A DNA stretch of 26,327 bases from Betaproteobacteria bacterium (GTDB lineage: Bacteria > Pseudomonadota > Gammaproteobacteria > Burkholderiales > Burkholderiaceae): assembly GCA_009921765.1 (NCBI GenBank), contig RFXC01000030.1, positions 1-26,327 of the forward strand. Direction: 5' to 3'. Position numbers and translations under genes: made by a program. This document shows, one piece after another, positions 1 to 7,085 of the stretch. Each line of letters opens with the position of its first letter. Position 1 is the stretch's first letter. The notes beneath the pieces are model-generated. The model was given only the letters and a program-made list of their open reading frames with translations, ran no database searches and was not told the DNA's origin.

Positions 1-534
1 AAACGGGTTGGCGAGCGCGCCAGTGCACTCACCCTGGGCAAGGTCCTGCCAGCGCTCGGGCCACGCCGGCGCCGACGCAGCAGCCGGTCGGGCGAGTGCA
101 ATCCGGATCAGATGCTGCGCCCGGGCGGTGAGCCCCTGATCCGCAGGCAACGCGCCCCCCAGTGGCTGCGGCTCGCCATCGATACCAAGAAGCAGGCCAT
201 CGGCCGCCGCTGCACTGAAGCTCTCAGCCGAAGCCGACCAGATCAGGTGCGGGCGCTGCGCCGGCGTGTTCGAACGAAGCGTCGCCAGAATCTGCTCGGG
301 ACGCTGGGTGATGAGCTCAACACGCGCGCCCGGATTGGCCTGCTCAAACGCGCGCACCCGCGCCCGTGCATAGGACTCGGGCAAGGTACTGACGATGGTG
401 AGCGAGGCGAGCCGCGCGGCTCCTCCCTGCGAGACAGCCGGTTGCGCCCCCGCGTCGCCCGGCGTCATCAACCCCACCATGACAACGAGCGACATCAGCG
501 CGATCACTCGAGCGCACGCCGAACGCAGCTTCAT
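1..534 (-). CDS. Periplasmic substrate-binding protein of ABC type (3' part missing at the window edge)
   Basis: The gene starts at ATG 534-532 and runs off the left edge, so only the first 178 residues are visible. Residues 1 to about 31 form a Sec-type signal peptide: a Lys/Arg N-terminus, a hydrophobic stretch around ALMSLVVMVGLM, and a likely cleavage site near AGA-QP. After it come a beta-strand SLTIVST, a helix with RVRAFEQANPGARVEL, and an LIWSASAESF segment. This is the usual N-lobe layout of family 1 extracellular solute-binding proteins (iron, polyamine and sugar types). A GGGGA ribosome site lies 8 nt before the ATG. No permease or ATPase gene is visible, and the ligand cannot be inferred from this half. 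It is divergently transcribed from the TAXI-type binding protein gene, with 133 bp between the two starts. The family call is moderately sure. Confidence 0.7.
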   Translation of the reverse strand, partial: MKLRSACARVIALMSLVVMVGLMTPGDAGAQPAVSQGGAARLASLTIVSTLPESYARARVRAFEQANPGARVELITQRPEQILATLRSNTPAQRPHLIWSASAESFSAAAADGLLLGIDGEPQPLGGALPADQGLTARAQHLIRIALARPAAASAPAWPERWQDLAQGECTGALANPF

Positions 535-582
535 TGCATAATTCCCCGTGAAAGGTCGGGGCTCGCGCTGACCCCGGCTGTG

Positions 583-612
583 ATTTTAGGCTGCTCTGCT
601 CACCGTTGTCCG
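583..612 (-). promoter_or_regulatory. Candidate sigma-70 promoter for the ABC-type binding protein gene
   Basis: On the minus strand CGGACA (612-607) is separated by 18 nt from TAAAAT (588-583). They match the -35 and -10 consensus at 4 of 6 and 5 of 6 positions. The start of transcription would fall near 576, giving a leader of about 42 nt. That leader contains a 5-bp hairpin, CGGGG/CCCCG, at 557-576 on the plus strand, extendable by G-C and G-U pairs. No experimental support is available and the -35 match is weak. Confidence 0.35.
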
Positions 613-667
613 ACCATCACCCCTCCTGCGAGTTTATCGCTCTCCGGCTATCGTCCATTCCCCTCTC

Positions 668-1852
668 ATGACACCGTCTGCTGCCACCCGCTTTCTGCGT
701 CTGCTGCCCGTCGCACTGCTGGCAGGCGCCGCCTGCGTAGCATCGGCCGACAGCGCCACATCACGCAAGCACGTGTGGGCAACCCCCGACAGTGGCAGCG
801 AAGCGCATGAGCAAGTGCGTGCGCTCACTGGTGCGCTCGCCAAGGGCAACGTGGTGCGGGTGCAGCTCGAGAGCTCCGCTTCGCACCTGACCCGGGCACG
901 AATGCTGCGCGATGGTCGGGCGCAACTGGCGGCCACCAGCGTCGCGGGCAGCGTCTTTGCCCAGGAAGGCCTGTTTGCGTTTGCGGGCGCAGACTGGGGG
1001 CCTCAGCCGGTGCGAGCTGTCCTCATGAATTCACATGGGCAGTTGCTCGGGCTCGTGGCGGCGGGCGATGCCGGCATCAGTTCCGTCGCAGAGCTGAAGG
1101 GCAAGCGCGTGGCACGCATCAAGGATGCCCCCGAAATTGATCAGCACCTGCGCGCGCTCCTCGCCCACGCCGGGCTGACCTGGCAGGACGTCACCTCGGT
1201 ATCCACCGAAGGCTATGGTGCCGCCATCCGCGCAGTGGCCGCCGGACGCGCCGATGCCGCATTCGCCGCCTCGCGCACCCCGGATCTGCAGGCGTTGGCC
1301 TCCTCCAAGCGCGGGCTCACCTGGCCGCTGGTGCCGCACGCCGACGAGCAGGGGTGGCGCCAGCTTCGTCAGTGGGCGCCCTACATGGTTCCGGTCGACG
1401 CGGTGACCGGCACCGGCCTGTCAGACAAGGAGCCGGTGGAAAGCGTGAGCTGGCCCTATCCGGTGCTGATCACGCTGGCAAGGCGCGATGCCGATGAAAT
1501 CCAGGCCATCACCCGCGAGCTCACTGGGCGATGGCGCGACTACCGTGATGCGGCGCCGGGCAACGCAGGCTGGGAGGCGCGTCGCCAGCCGCTTGCGTGG
1601 GCGATTCCGTGGCACGACGGCGCGATTCGCGTGTTTCGCGAGCAGGGCCTGTGGCGCACCGAGCATCAGGCCCATCAAGAGCAACTGCTCGCGCGCCAGC
1701 ATGTGCTGAAGCAGGCCTGGGAGGGCATGCGCCGATCCGGCGAGCCAGGCGCCAGTTCTGATACCGACCACGAGGCCGTGTGGCTGAAAACACGAGCCGA
1801 AGCCTTGAGAAAGGCGGGCCTCGATACCCTCTGGGACGCAGGGGCCCAGTAA
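668..1852 (+). CDS. TAXI-family TRAP transporter periplasmic binding protein (orphan)
   Basis: This 394-residue protein begins with a signal peptide of about 27 residues (LRLLPVALLAGAACVASA, then DS). The mature part shows TAXI-family features: a segment ending ELKGKRVA near residue 145, GRADAAFAAS around residue 200, a PYPVLITLARRDADEIQAIT segment near 270, and an AIPWHDGAIRVFREQGLW motif near 320 that resembles the family's Ala-Ile-Pro-His-Gly-Ala block. TAXI proteins bind organic acids or amino acids and hand them to a fused DctQM membrane permease, but no such permease is visible here. The protein has a charged, helical C-terminal extension of about 60-70 residues beyond the usual end. 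The ATG at 668 has no clear Shine-Dalgarno sequence but fits the signal peptide. The ligand is unknown. Confidence 0.75.
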   Translation: MTPSAATRFLRLLPVALLAGAACVASADSATSRKHVWATPDSGSEAHEQVRALTGALAKGNVVRVQLESSASHLTRARMLRDGRAQLAATSVAGSVFAQEGLFAFAGADWGPQPVRAVLMNSHGQLLGLVAAGDAGISSVAELKGKRVARIKDAPEIDQHLRALLAHAGLTWQDVTSVSTEGYGAAIRAVAAGRADAAFAASRTPDLQALASSKRGLTWPLVPHADEQGWRQLRQWAPYMVPVDAVTGTGLSDKEPVESVSWPYPVLITLARRDADEIQAITRELTGRWRDYRDAAPGNAGWEARRQPLAWAIPWHDGAIRVFREQGLWRTEHQAHQEQLLARQHVLKQAWEGMRRSGEPGASSDTDHEAVWLKTRAEALRKAGLDTLWDAGAQ

Positions 1853-1949
1853 CCCTCCGAGCGCGTGGTTGAACACGGTGCGCCCGCGTGAAGGCCGCGC
1901 GCAACAGCGCTGCCGCTCAGCTGATGAATGCGACCCCAGCGAAAGCCCA

Positions 1950-1969
1950 GGGCGGCGCCTAGACCGCCC
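1950..1969. terminator. Hairpin between convergent genes, possible weak bidirectional terminator
   Basis: A perfect 6-bp stem, GGGCGG (1950-1955) with CCGCCC (1964-1969), encloses an 8-nt loop. It sits in the 131-bp gap between the convergent TAXI-protein gene and the minus-strand SDR gene, where a shared terminator would be expected. There is no T-tract on either strand, so intrinsic termination is doubtful. Nothing else was recognised in the gap. Confidence 0.25.
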
Positions 1970-1983
1970 CCGCGCACAGCACC

Positions 1984-2763
1984 TCAGTAGGTGCCGGGAT
2001 AGGTGCCGCCGTCAATCAGAAAATTCTGTCCGGTGACATACGACGCCTGCCCGCTACACAGATACGCACAGGCCTGGCCAAACTCGTAGGGGTCGCCCAG
2101 CCTGCCCGCCGGAATCGCCTTCGCTCGCGCGGCCAGGGTTTCTTCCAGGCTCTGTCCCTGCTTGGTTGCCATCGCCTGCGCGGTGGTGCGAATCCGGTCG
2201 GTATTGAACACCCCGGGCAGCAGATTGTTGATCGTGACGTTGTGCCGAACCGTCTGACGCGCCAGCCCCGCAACAAAACCAGTCAGGCCGCTGCGGGCGC
2301 CGTTGGACAGACCCAGCACTTCGATCGGTGCCTTGACCGAGCTTGACGTGATGTTGATGATGCGCCCGAAGCGGCGCGCGATCATGCCGTCGACCGTCGC
2401 CTTGATGAGCTCGATCGGCGTGAGCATGTTGCCATCGAGCGCCTTCACCCAGTCGTCACGCGTCCAGTTGCGAAAATCGCCCGGCGGGGGGCCCCCCGCG
2501 TTATTGATGAGGATATCAACCTGCGGGCATGCAGCAAGCACACGGGCGCGCCCCTCCTCGGTGGTGATGTCGACTGCCACCGTGCGCACTTCCACGCCGG
2601 TTTGCTTGCGGATCTGGTCAGCCGCCTGCTCCAGTACATCAGCCGAGCGGGCGTTCATCACCAGATTGACGCCTTCCTGCGCGAGTGAAATCGCGCAGCC
2701 ATACCCCAGGCCCTTGCTCGAGGCACAAACGACCGCCCAGCGGCCGGAAATTCCGAGATCCAT
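1984..2763 (-). CDS. SDR-superfamily protein with degenerate catalytic residues (BKR-like)
   Basis: This is a 259-residue Rossmann-fold protein of the short-chain dehydrogenase/reductase superfamily. The cofactor loop is A14-S-S-K-G-L-G20 instead of the usual TGxxxGIG. The structural N87-N-A-G90 motif and N112 are present, and the C-terminus has the usual VTGQNFLIDGG block. The expected Tyr-x-x-x-Lys of the active site is replaced by S153-N-G-A-R157, although serines remain at 140-142. This pattern matches the subgroup NCBI describes as BKR-like SDR-like, which lacks a perfect cofactor motif and catalytic tetrad. Such proteins are usually annotated as 3-oxoacyl-ACP reductase-like, but ordinary ketoreductase activity is uncertain. 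The start is well supported: GGAGGG lies 6 nt before the ATG. It follows ubiJ after 42 bp and is probably co-transcribed with it. Confidence 0.85.
   Translation of the reverse strand: MDLGISGRWAVVCASSKGLGYGCAISLAQEGVNLVMNARSADVLEQAADQIRKQTGVEVRTVAVDITTEEGRARVLAACPQVDILINNAGGPPPGDFRNWTRDDWVKALDGNMLTPIELIKATVDGMIARRFGRIINITSSSVKAPIEVLGLSNGARSGLTGFVAGLARQTVRHNVTINNLLPGVFNTDRIRTTAQAMATKQGQSLEETLAARAKAIPAGRLGDPYEFGQACAYLCSGQASYVTGQNFLIDGGTYPGTY
2484..2499. repeat. 16-bp perfect G6/C6 palindrome inside the SDR gene
   Basis: GCGGGGGGCCCCCCGC reads the same on both strands. It lies in the codons for G-G-P-P-P just after the NNAG motif of the degenerate SDR. Runs of six G and six C are likely slippage or sequencing-error hot spots. 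The reading frame is intact across it, so no error is evident. Confidence 0.9.
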
Positions 2764-2805
2764 CGCTAACCCTCCGGGAAAATCACGCGGGAGCGGATGA
2801 CGCGT

Positions 2806-3483
2806 TCAGCGACGCACACCCGTGCGCCGCTCGAGCGACGCGAGCCGCGATTCTAACGACGAGAGCATAGCCGAGTGTTCAGCGAGCTCGCTGCGGGCCA
2901 CCAGCACCGGATCCTCGACGCTCCACTGCCTCGCAAACCCCGAACCCGCACGCTCGCCGAACTCACGCAGCGCATGCACCGCACCGGCGGCCAGTCCCAC
3001 GATCCGATGCGCAATCACATCCCCGGTCAGGCGGCTGAGGTCTTCTTCGACATCCCAACGCAGTGAGCGCGACAACTCGCCCAGCGCTGCCGCGAGCAAC
3101 ACATCACCCTCGATACGCAGATGCGGCTGAAGCCCTGCCGGTCCCTTGCTCAACACCGCAAATCCAGCGTCAAGCGATGGCCGGAGGGTCATGGTGACCG
3201 CGGGGGAGGCCGCGTCCATGGGCGCGGCCTCGAGCAGGCCCTCCCCGCTCACACAGAGCAGCATTGAAAACCATGCCGAAGCCTGCGTGGGCTCACGCGC
3301 TTCCAGCCGAATCAGTCGCCCGGCGTGCGGGCGCAGACTTGCCCGCGCGGCGTCGTTGGCGGCCAGCAAATGATTAAGGGCCGCGAGCAGTGCCCGCAGC
3401 CCTTGCTGGGAAGCGCCCGACAGCCAGTCGGCGCCCCCGGAGGATCCCGACGCTTCCTGAGACGCGTCGGTTGACGCGGCCAT
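2806..3483 (-). CDS. ubiJ: UbiJ-like SCP2-domain ubiquinone biosynthesis accessory factor
   Basis: This 225-residue protein has an N-terminal low-complexity Ser/Gly region (1-25). An SCP2-type lipid-binding domain follows (about 30-145) with LRIEGDVLLAAALGELSRSL. The C-terminal helical part has the UbiJ-typical LRWDVEEDLSRLTGDVIAHR block and ends in a probable coiled coil (SLESRLASLERR). UbiJ (YigP) binds lipids and, with UbiK, organises the soluble complex that carries out the late ring modifications of ubiquinone. The reading frame stays open upstream to 3606, but the chosen ATG (3483-3481) directly follows the Tim44-like gene's stop with one base between them (TGACATG), which argues for translational coupling. 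Position downstream of ubiE supports the call. The usual downstream partner ubiB is missing. Confidence 0.82.
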   Translation of the reverse strand: MAASTDASQEASGSSGGADWLSGASQQGLRALLAALNHLLAANDAARASLRPHAGRLIRLEAREPTQASAWFSMLLCVSGEGLLEAAPMDAASPAVTMTLRPSLDAGFAVLSKGPAGLQPHLRIEGDVLLAAALGELSRSLRWDVEEDLSRLTGDVIAHRIVGLAAGAVHALREFGERAGSGFARQWSVEDPVLVARSELAEHSAMLSSLESRLASLERRTGVRR

Positions 3484-3484
3484 G

Positions 3485-4450
3485 TCAGGCGGCCGGCGCC
3501 TCGTTCTGCTGGATACCAGCCAGCACCCAGCCGCCAGCGCCGTGAACCGGCTTGGTGAGATTCCAGATCTCGTCGAACGACTGGGCCGGAGCGCCAACCG
3601 CTTCACGAATCACACCATAGAACCGCACGCTCGCCATGTGCTCGGTGTCGCTCGAATCTACGCCCAGGAACTCGGCCTCCACCGACACCACCTCGGTGAC
3701 ATTGGCCGCTCCTTTGCGATCTTCGATCTGCATGCGCAGTTCGGCGAACATCTCGGGGGAGGTGAACTCGCGCAGGTCGTTGAGGTTGGCGGAATCGAAC
3801 GATGCCTGCAGGCGGATGAACTGAACCTTGGCGTTGCGGACAAAGCCTGCAATGTCAAAGTTGGCCGGGACCCGCAGACCCGTGCTGGCGGCTGAGGTTG
3901 CGGTGGCTTCAACCGGACCCGAACCGGCTGCGAGCGGTGCTGCCGCCGGCTGCGAAACCGGAGAAAACATCGTGTTGCCAGGCTGGGCAGAGGCCGCAGG
4001 CGATTGTGCCGGCGCCTGACCCGCCGCCGCACCCGCGTAGGCGGGCTGAGGCTGCGCCGACTGGCTTCGCCGCGCCATGATCATGCGGATCACGACCAGT
4101 GCGATGACGGCAAACAATACGATCATCATGATGCTGGCAAGCTCCTCGCCGAAGCCGAGGTGACTCGCAAGCGCGGCGAGGCCAATGCCGGCAGCCAGAC
4201 CGGCGAGCGGTCCGAGCCAGCGGTTGCCCTGGGGCTGGGCGGCAGGCGCTGCGGCCGGCTGACCGGGCCGCTGGGCGCCGGGCGCAGCCTGCTGACCGGC
4301 GGGCGCGCCGCCGTCACGCTGCATGGCATTGGGCTGCTGCTTGCCAGAGTTTTTGCCGCCGCCCACGCGGGACGCCTCTGCCTGACCGATCGACAACGTG
4401 ATGGCGGCAACAAAGGCGGCCACCAGAGCCATCAGACGGGTGAATTTCAT
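3485..4450 (-). CDS. Tim44-like domain membrane protein
   Basis: The 321-residue protein has a signal-like N-terminal hydrophobic segment (residues 4-22, LMALVAAFVAAITL) and a Gln/Ala/Pro/Gly-rich linker (30-75). Two hydrophobic stretches follow (about 79-97 and 106-124, MMIVLFAVIALVVIRMIM), then a second Ala/Pro-rich linker (130-190). The C-terminal Tim44-like domain (about 197-317) includes FIRLQASFDSANLNDLREFT and ends GGWVLAGIQ. The bacterial family is membrane-associated and of poorly defined function; its C-terminal fold is that of the membrane-binding domain of mitochondrial Tim44. The open frame continues to 4525, but ATG 4450 is preferred because AGGAGA lies 9 nt upstream and the N-terminus then becomes a clean signal sequence. 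It is placed between ubiE and ubiJ and is tightly coupled to ubiJ. A role in anchoring quinone enzymes is only inference. Confidence 0.82.
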   Translation of the reverse strand: MKFTRLMALVAAFVAAITLSIGQAEASRVGGGKNSGKQQPNAMQRDGGAPAGQQAAPGAQRPGQPAAAPAAQPQGNRWLGPLAGLAAGIGLAALASHLGFGEELASIMMIVLFAVIALVVIRMIMARRSQSAQPQPAYAGAAAGQAPAQSPAASAQPGNTMFSPVSQPAAAPLAAGSGPVEATATSAASTGLRVPANFDIAGFVRNAKVQFIRLQASFDSANLNDLREFTSPEMFAELRMQIEDRKGAANVTEVVSVEAEFLGVDSSDTEHMASVRFYGVIREAVGAPAQSFDEIWNLTKPVHGAGGWVLAGIQQNEAPAA

Positions 4451-4496
4451 GACCGGAGATCTCCTGCTATTGGATGAGGGACTACTTCCCACCGTG

Positions 4497-4525
4497 AATA
4501 TTGGGCCGACTGGGCCAGATTGCAA
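4497..4525 (-). promoter_or_regulatory. Candidate sigma-70 promoter of the Tim44-like gene, ubiJ and SDR unit
   Basis: On the minus strand TTGCAA (4525-4520) and AATATT (4502-4497) are separated by exactly 17 nt. Each matches its consensus at 4 of 6 positions. Transcription would start near 4490, about 40 nt before the Tim44-like gene's ATG. It sits directly downstream of the candidate ubiE terminator, which suggests two transcription units. Confidence 0.45.
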
Positions 4526-4526
4526 G

Positions 4527-4568
4527 AAAAAACTGATCGGGCTACGGTTATTCCGCCCGGCGGTCAGT
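4527..4568 (-). terminator. Probable intrinsic terminator of the ubiE transcript
   Basis: On the minus strand the end of ubiE contains ACTGA, then CGGGC, a 12-nt loop region, GCCCG, an unpaired A, and TCAGT running into TTTTTT (plus-strand 4532-4527). The two stem blocks (5 bp each, separated by an internal asymmetric loop) followed by six T fit a rho-independent terminator. It overlaps the last codons of ubiE. The internal loop makes the stem imperfect, so strength is uncertain. Confidence 0.45.
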
Positions 4569-5307
4569 CGAGGCGCCAGCCCTCGTGCAGCGCCACCACG
4601 CCCGCGCTCAGGTTGAACCAGCGCACGCGCCCCAGACCGGCCTCGCCCATCATGGTGGCGAGCGTTTCCTGATCGGGGTGCATGCGAATGGACTCCGCCA
4701 GGTAGCGGTAGCTCGAGGCATCGCCCGCCACCCGCTCGCCCAGCCTCGGCAGCACCTGAAAGGAGTAGACGTCATAGAGCCGCTCAAGCGGTTTCCAGAC
4801 CCTCGAGAACTCGAGCACCATGAGCTTGCCGCCCGGTCGCAGCACCCGCCGCATCTCGGCGAGCGCGCGGTCCTTGTGGGTCATGTTGCGCAAACCAAAC
4901 GCCACGGTCACGCGGTCAAAGTAGCCATCGGGAAACGGCAGCCGTTCGGCATCACACTGCACAACCGGCTGCACGACGCCGTCATCGACCATCCGGTCGC
5001 GCCCGACCGAGAGCATCGAGGCATTGATGTCGGTGAGCCACACTTCGCCTTCCGGGCCCACGCGGCGAGCAAAGCCCCGCGCAAGATCAGCCGTGCCACC
5101 CGCCACATCGAGCACCCGCATGCCGGGCCGAAGCCCCGCCTGGTTGATGGTGAATGTCTTCCAGGCCCGATGCAGCCCGAGCGACATCAGGTCGTTCATC
5201 AGGTCGTAGCGCTCGGCCACCGAATGAAAAACCCCCGCGACCCGCGCCGCCTTCTCGTCTTCGGCGACGGAGGCAAACCCGAAGTGCGTGCGCCCGCTTT
5301 CGCTCAC
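4564..5307 (-). CDS. ubiE: Ubiquinone/menaquinone C-methyltransferase UbiE
   Basis: UbiE methylates carbon 2 of the benzoquinol ring (DDMQH2 to DMQH2), or demethylmenaquinol to menaquinol, with S-adenosylmethionine. The 247-residue length is typical. Family signatures are visible: [18 protein letters not shown] at 33-50, the SAM-binding motif [12 protein letters not shown] at 65-76, the acidic LTDIN at 91-95, [14 protein letters not shown] at 136-149 and RRVLRPGG at 153-160. The start is a GTG (5307-5305), with GAGG 7 nt upstream overlapping the stop of the DUF971 gene 9 bp away. This indicates translational coupling in the order HIT, DUF971, ubiE. The probable terminator at its 3' end would close this unit. 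Confidence 0.95.
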   Translation of the reverse strand: MSESGRTHFGFASVAEDEKAARVAGVFHSVAERYDLMNDLMSLGLHRAWKTFTINQAGLRPGMRVLDVAGGTADLARGFARRVGPEGEVWLTDINASMLSVGRDRMVDDGVVQPVVQCDAERLPFPDGYFDRVTVAFGLRNMTHKDRALAEMRRVLRPGGKLMVLEFSRVWKPLERLYDVYSFQVLPRLGERVAGDASSYRYLAESIRMHPDQETLATMMGEAGLGRVRWFNLSAGVVALHEGWRLD

Positions 5308-5316
5308 GACCGCGCC

Positions 5317-5757
5317 TCAGCCGCAACCACCGCGTGGGCGCGCCACTGCGGTACTGCTCATGGATGCCGCCTCGGCAGCAGGGGTGGCCTCACGGCTGGC
5401 ACCGGCGTCGGCGAGCCGGCGCAGATAGTCCTGCCAGAGCTCCTGCTGGCGATCACCCAGCCAGTAGAGATAGTCCCAGGAAAAAATGCCGGTGTAATGC
5501 CCATCGGAGAACATGGGCTGGATCGCGTAGTGACCCACCTGTTCGATCGCCTGAATCGTGACCTCGGCTTTCCCCGTCTGCAGGGTCTCCTGTCCAGGAC
5601 CGTGACCGCGCACCTCGGCCGACGGCGAATAAACGCGAAGGAACTCGCACGGCAGACGAAACTGCCGGCCGTCGGAATACTCGAGCTCCAGCACGCGCGA
5701 GACTTCATGCAGCACGATTCGAGTCGGAATCGGGGTGTTCGGGTCAAGACCAGCCAT
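5317..5757 (-). CDS. DUF971 (gamma-butyrobetaine hydroxylase-like N-terminal domain) protein
   Basis: This protein is 146 residues long from the chosen ATG 5757. It shows the DUF971 pattern: an N-terminal beta region TRIVLHEVSRVLELEYSDG, then FRLPCEFLRVYSPSAEVRG, and an aromatic C-terminal part YAIQPMFSDGHYTGIFSWDY followed by LYWLG. The same fold is found as the N-terminal domain of gamma-butyrobetaine hydroxylase, but the bacterial stand-alone protein has no known reaction. The tail is Ala/Ser-rich and ends GGCG. The frame is open upstream to 5955, but those residues are Arg/Cys-rich and unlike the family. It lies between a HIT-protein gene and ubiE. Confidence 0.85.
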   Translation of the reverse strand: MAGLDPNTPIPTRIVLHEVSRVLELEYSDGRQFRLPCEFLRVYSPSAEVRGHGPGQETLQTGKAEVTIQAIEQVGHYAIQPMFSDGHYTGIFSWDYLYWLGDRQQELWQDYLRRLADAGASREATPAAEAASMSSTAVARPRGGCG

Positions 5758-5797
5758 TGAAATTCCAGCCCGGCAGCAGCAAAGGGGGACCCGGATG

Positions 5798-6268
5798 TTA
5801 GCGGAATTCGCGCAAGCCCACGACCGAAAGACGCTCGCGGAGCAGCGCCTTGAGCGAGGCAAGCGCCTGGCGGCTTTGGGCAATGCGCTCGGCCACGAGT
5901 GCGGGGTCACGCGCGGCGGGCGCGCTCCAGACCGAACCGGGAAACATGGGGTCATCGCGCCAGCGCCCGATCACATGCCAGTGCAGATGCGGCACCACAT
6001 TGCCGAGGCTCGCAAGGTTGATCTTGTCGGGCCGCATGCCGTCGCGCAAGCCCCGCTCGACCTCGAACACCACCCGCATCAGATGATCGCGGTCGGATGC
6101 CTCCAGGTCGCAGGTTTCAGCGACGTGCGCATTCCAGATCACCCGCAGAAAAGCAGGATGCTGCGGCTCGTCTGCAAGCACCACACGAAGCCGGTCGTCG
6201 CGCGCGAGCACTTCGCCGCCGGGCTGCGTGCAGAGCGGACAATCAGAGATCAGCGCAGGAGCAGGCAT
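5798..6268 (-). CDS. HIT-family nucleotide-binding hydrolase
   Basis: This is a 156-residue histidine-triad protein. The catalytic motif H94-L-H96-W-H98-V-I is present and N84 lies in the preceding KINLASLGN segment. An N-terminal C10-P-L-C13 pair could be half of a zinc site. HIT enzymes hydrolyse or transfer nucleoside phosphoramidates and dinucleoside polyphosphates. The ATG has GAGG 6 nt upstream. It lies 40 bp before the DUF971 gene and 38 bp after an SDR gene on the same strand. The specific substrate cannot be told from the sequence. Confidence 0.88.
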   Translation of the reverse strand: MPAPALISDCPLCTQPGGEVLARDDRLRVVLADEPQHPAFLRVIWNAHVAETCDLEASDRDHLMRVVFEVERGLRDGMRPDKINLASLGNVVPHLHWHVIGRWRDDPMFPGSVWSAPAARDPALVAERIAQSRQALASLKALLRERLSVVGLREFR

Positions 6269-6306
6269 GGTGAGCCTCGCAGCGCAGTGGCGGCGCAGCC
6301 GGCGCC

Positions 6307-7074
6307 TCAGAACTTGGTGTAGCCGCCATCGATCAACAGATCGGCGCCGGTCATGTAGGACGATGCATCGCTTGCCAGATAGACGGCAATGCCGCCGAAA
6401 TCATCGGCTGTACCCCAGCGACGAAGCGGCACCCGCGGCAACACCGCGGTCGCGAATTTCTCATCGCCAAACACACCGGTGGTCATGTCCGACTCGATCC
6501 AGCCGGGGAGGATGGAATTGACGCGAATTCGATGACGTGCGAGCTCGACGGCAAGCGCTCGCGCATACGCAGTGACGGCGCCCTTGGAGGCACCGTAGTG
6601 GCTGTTGCGCGCCGCCCCTTCGACCGCTGCGGTGCTCGACGTCACCACCAGCGAACCACCAGCGCCGCGCTCAATCATGTGGCGCGAGGCAGCGCGAAAG
6701 GTGAAGAACACCCCGTCGAGATTGACCCGCATCACCCGGCGGAATTCCTCATGCGTCATGGCTCCGATCGGCGCTGAAAACGATGACACGCCCGCATTGG
6801 CGAAACAGGCATCCACATGGCCCAGGCGCGCCACCGACTCGGCGAACGCCGCATCAACCGCCTGCTCGTCGCCCACATCGCAGATCTGGGCATGCACGGT
6901 GCCAAACCCGGCGAGTTCGGCACGCGCGCGCTCGGTTTTGTCGGGATGGGTTCCCCAAATTGCCACCCGGGCGCCGGCCTGCAGCAGCGCACGCGCCATA
7001 CCCATTCCGATACCGCCATTGCCGCCGGTGACGACAGCACAGCGCCCGGTGAGATCAAACCCTGAATAGCTCAT
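6307..7074 (-). CDS. Classical short-chain dehydrogenase/reductase (SDR)
   Basis: This 255-residue NAD(P)-dependent oxidoreductase has a complete classical SDR motif set. It shows T16-G-G-N-G-G-I-G23 for the cofactor, N93-A-G95, catalytic N118, S146/S147, Y160-G-A-S-K164, and the C-terminal YMTGADLLIDGG block. W40-G-T after the second beta-strand, with no acidic residue there, hints at NADP preference, but this is weak. The start has GAGAGG about 7 nt upstream, and that site overlaps the stop of the big FAD oxidoreductase gene 11 bp away, so the two are probably translated from one mRNA. Unlike the SDR at 1984-2763 it should be catalytically competent. The substrate is unknown. Confidence 0.9.
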   Translation of the reverse strand: MSYSGFDLTGRCAVVTGGNGGIGMGMARALLQAGARVAIWGTHPDKTERARAELAGFGTVHAQICDVGDEQAVDAAFAESVARLGHVDACFANAGVSSFSAPIGAMTHEEFRRVMRVNLDGVFFTFRAASRHMIERGAGGSLVVTSSTAAVEGAARNSHYGASKGAVTAYARALAVELARHRIRVNSILPGWIESDMTTGVFGDEKFATAVLPRVPLRRWGTADDFGGIAVYLASDASSYMTGADLLIDGGYTKF

Positions 7075-7085
7075 TGACGGCCCTC

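Noticed and set aside
3484..3606. Longer N-terminus for UbiJ starting at 3606
   Set aside because: The extra 41 residues overlap the Tim44-like coding end and are Arg/Ser-rich. The ATG at 3483 one base after the upstream stop is the better start.
4585..5760. 391-codon plus-strand open frame opposite ubiE and the DUF971 gene
   Set aside because: It is complementary to ubiE, whose methyltransferase motifs are complete, and it has no protein-like features.
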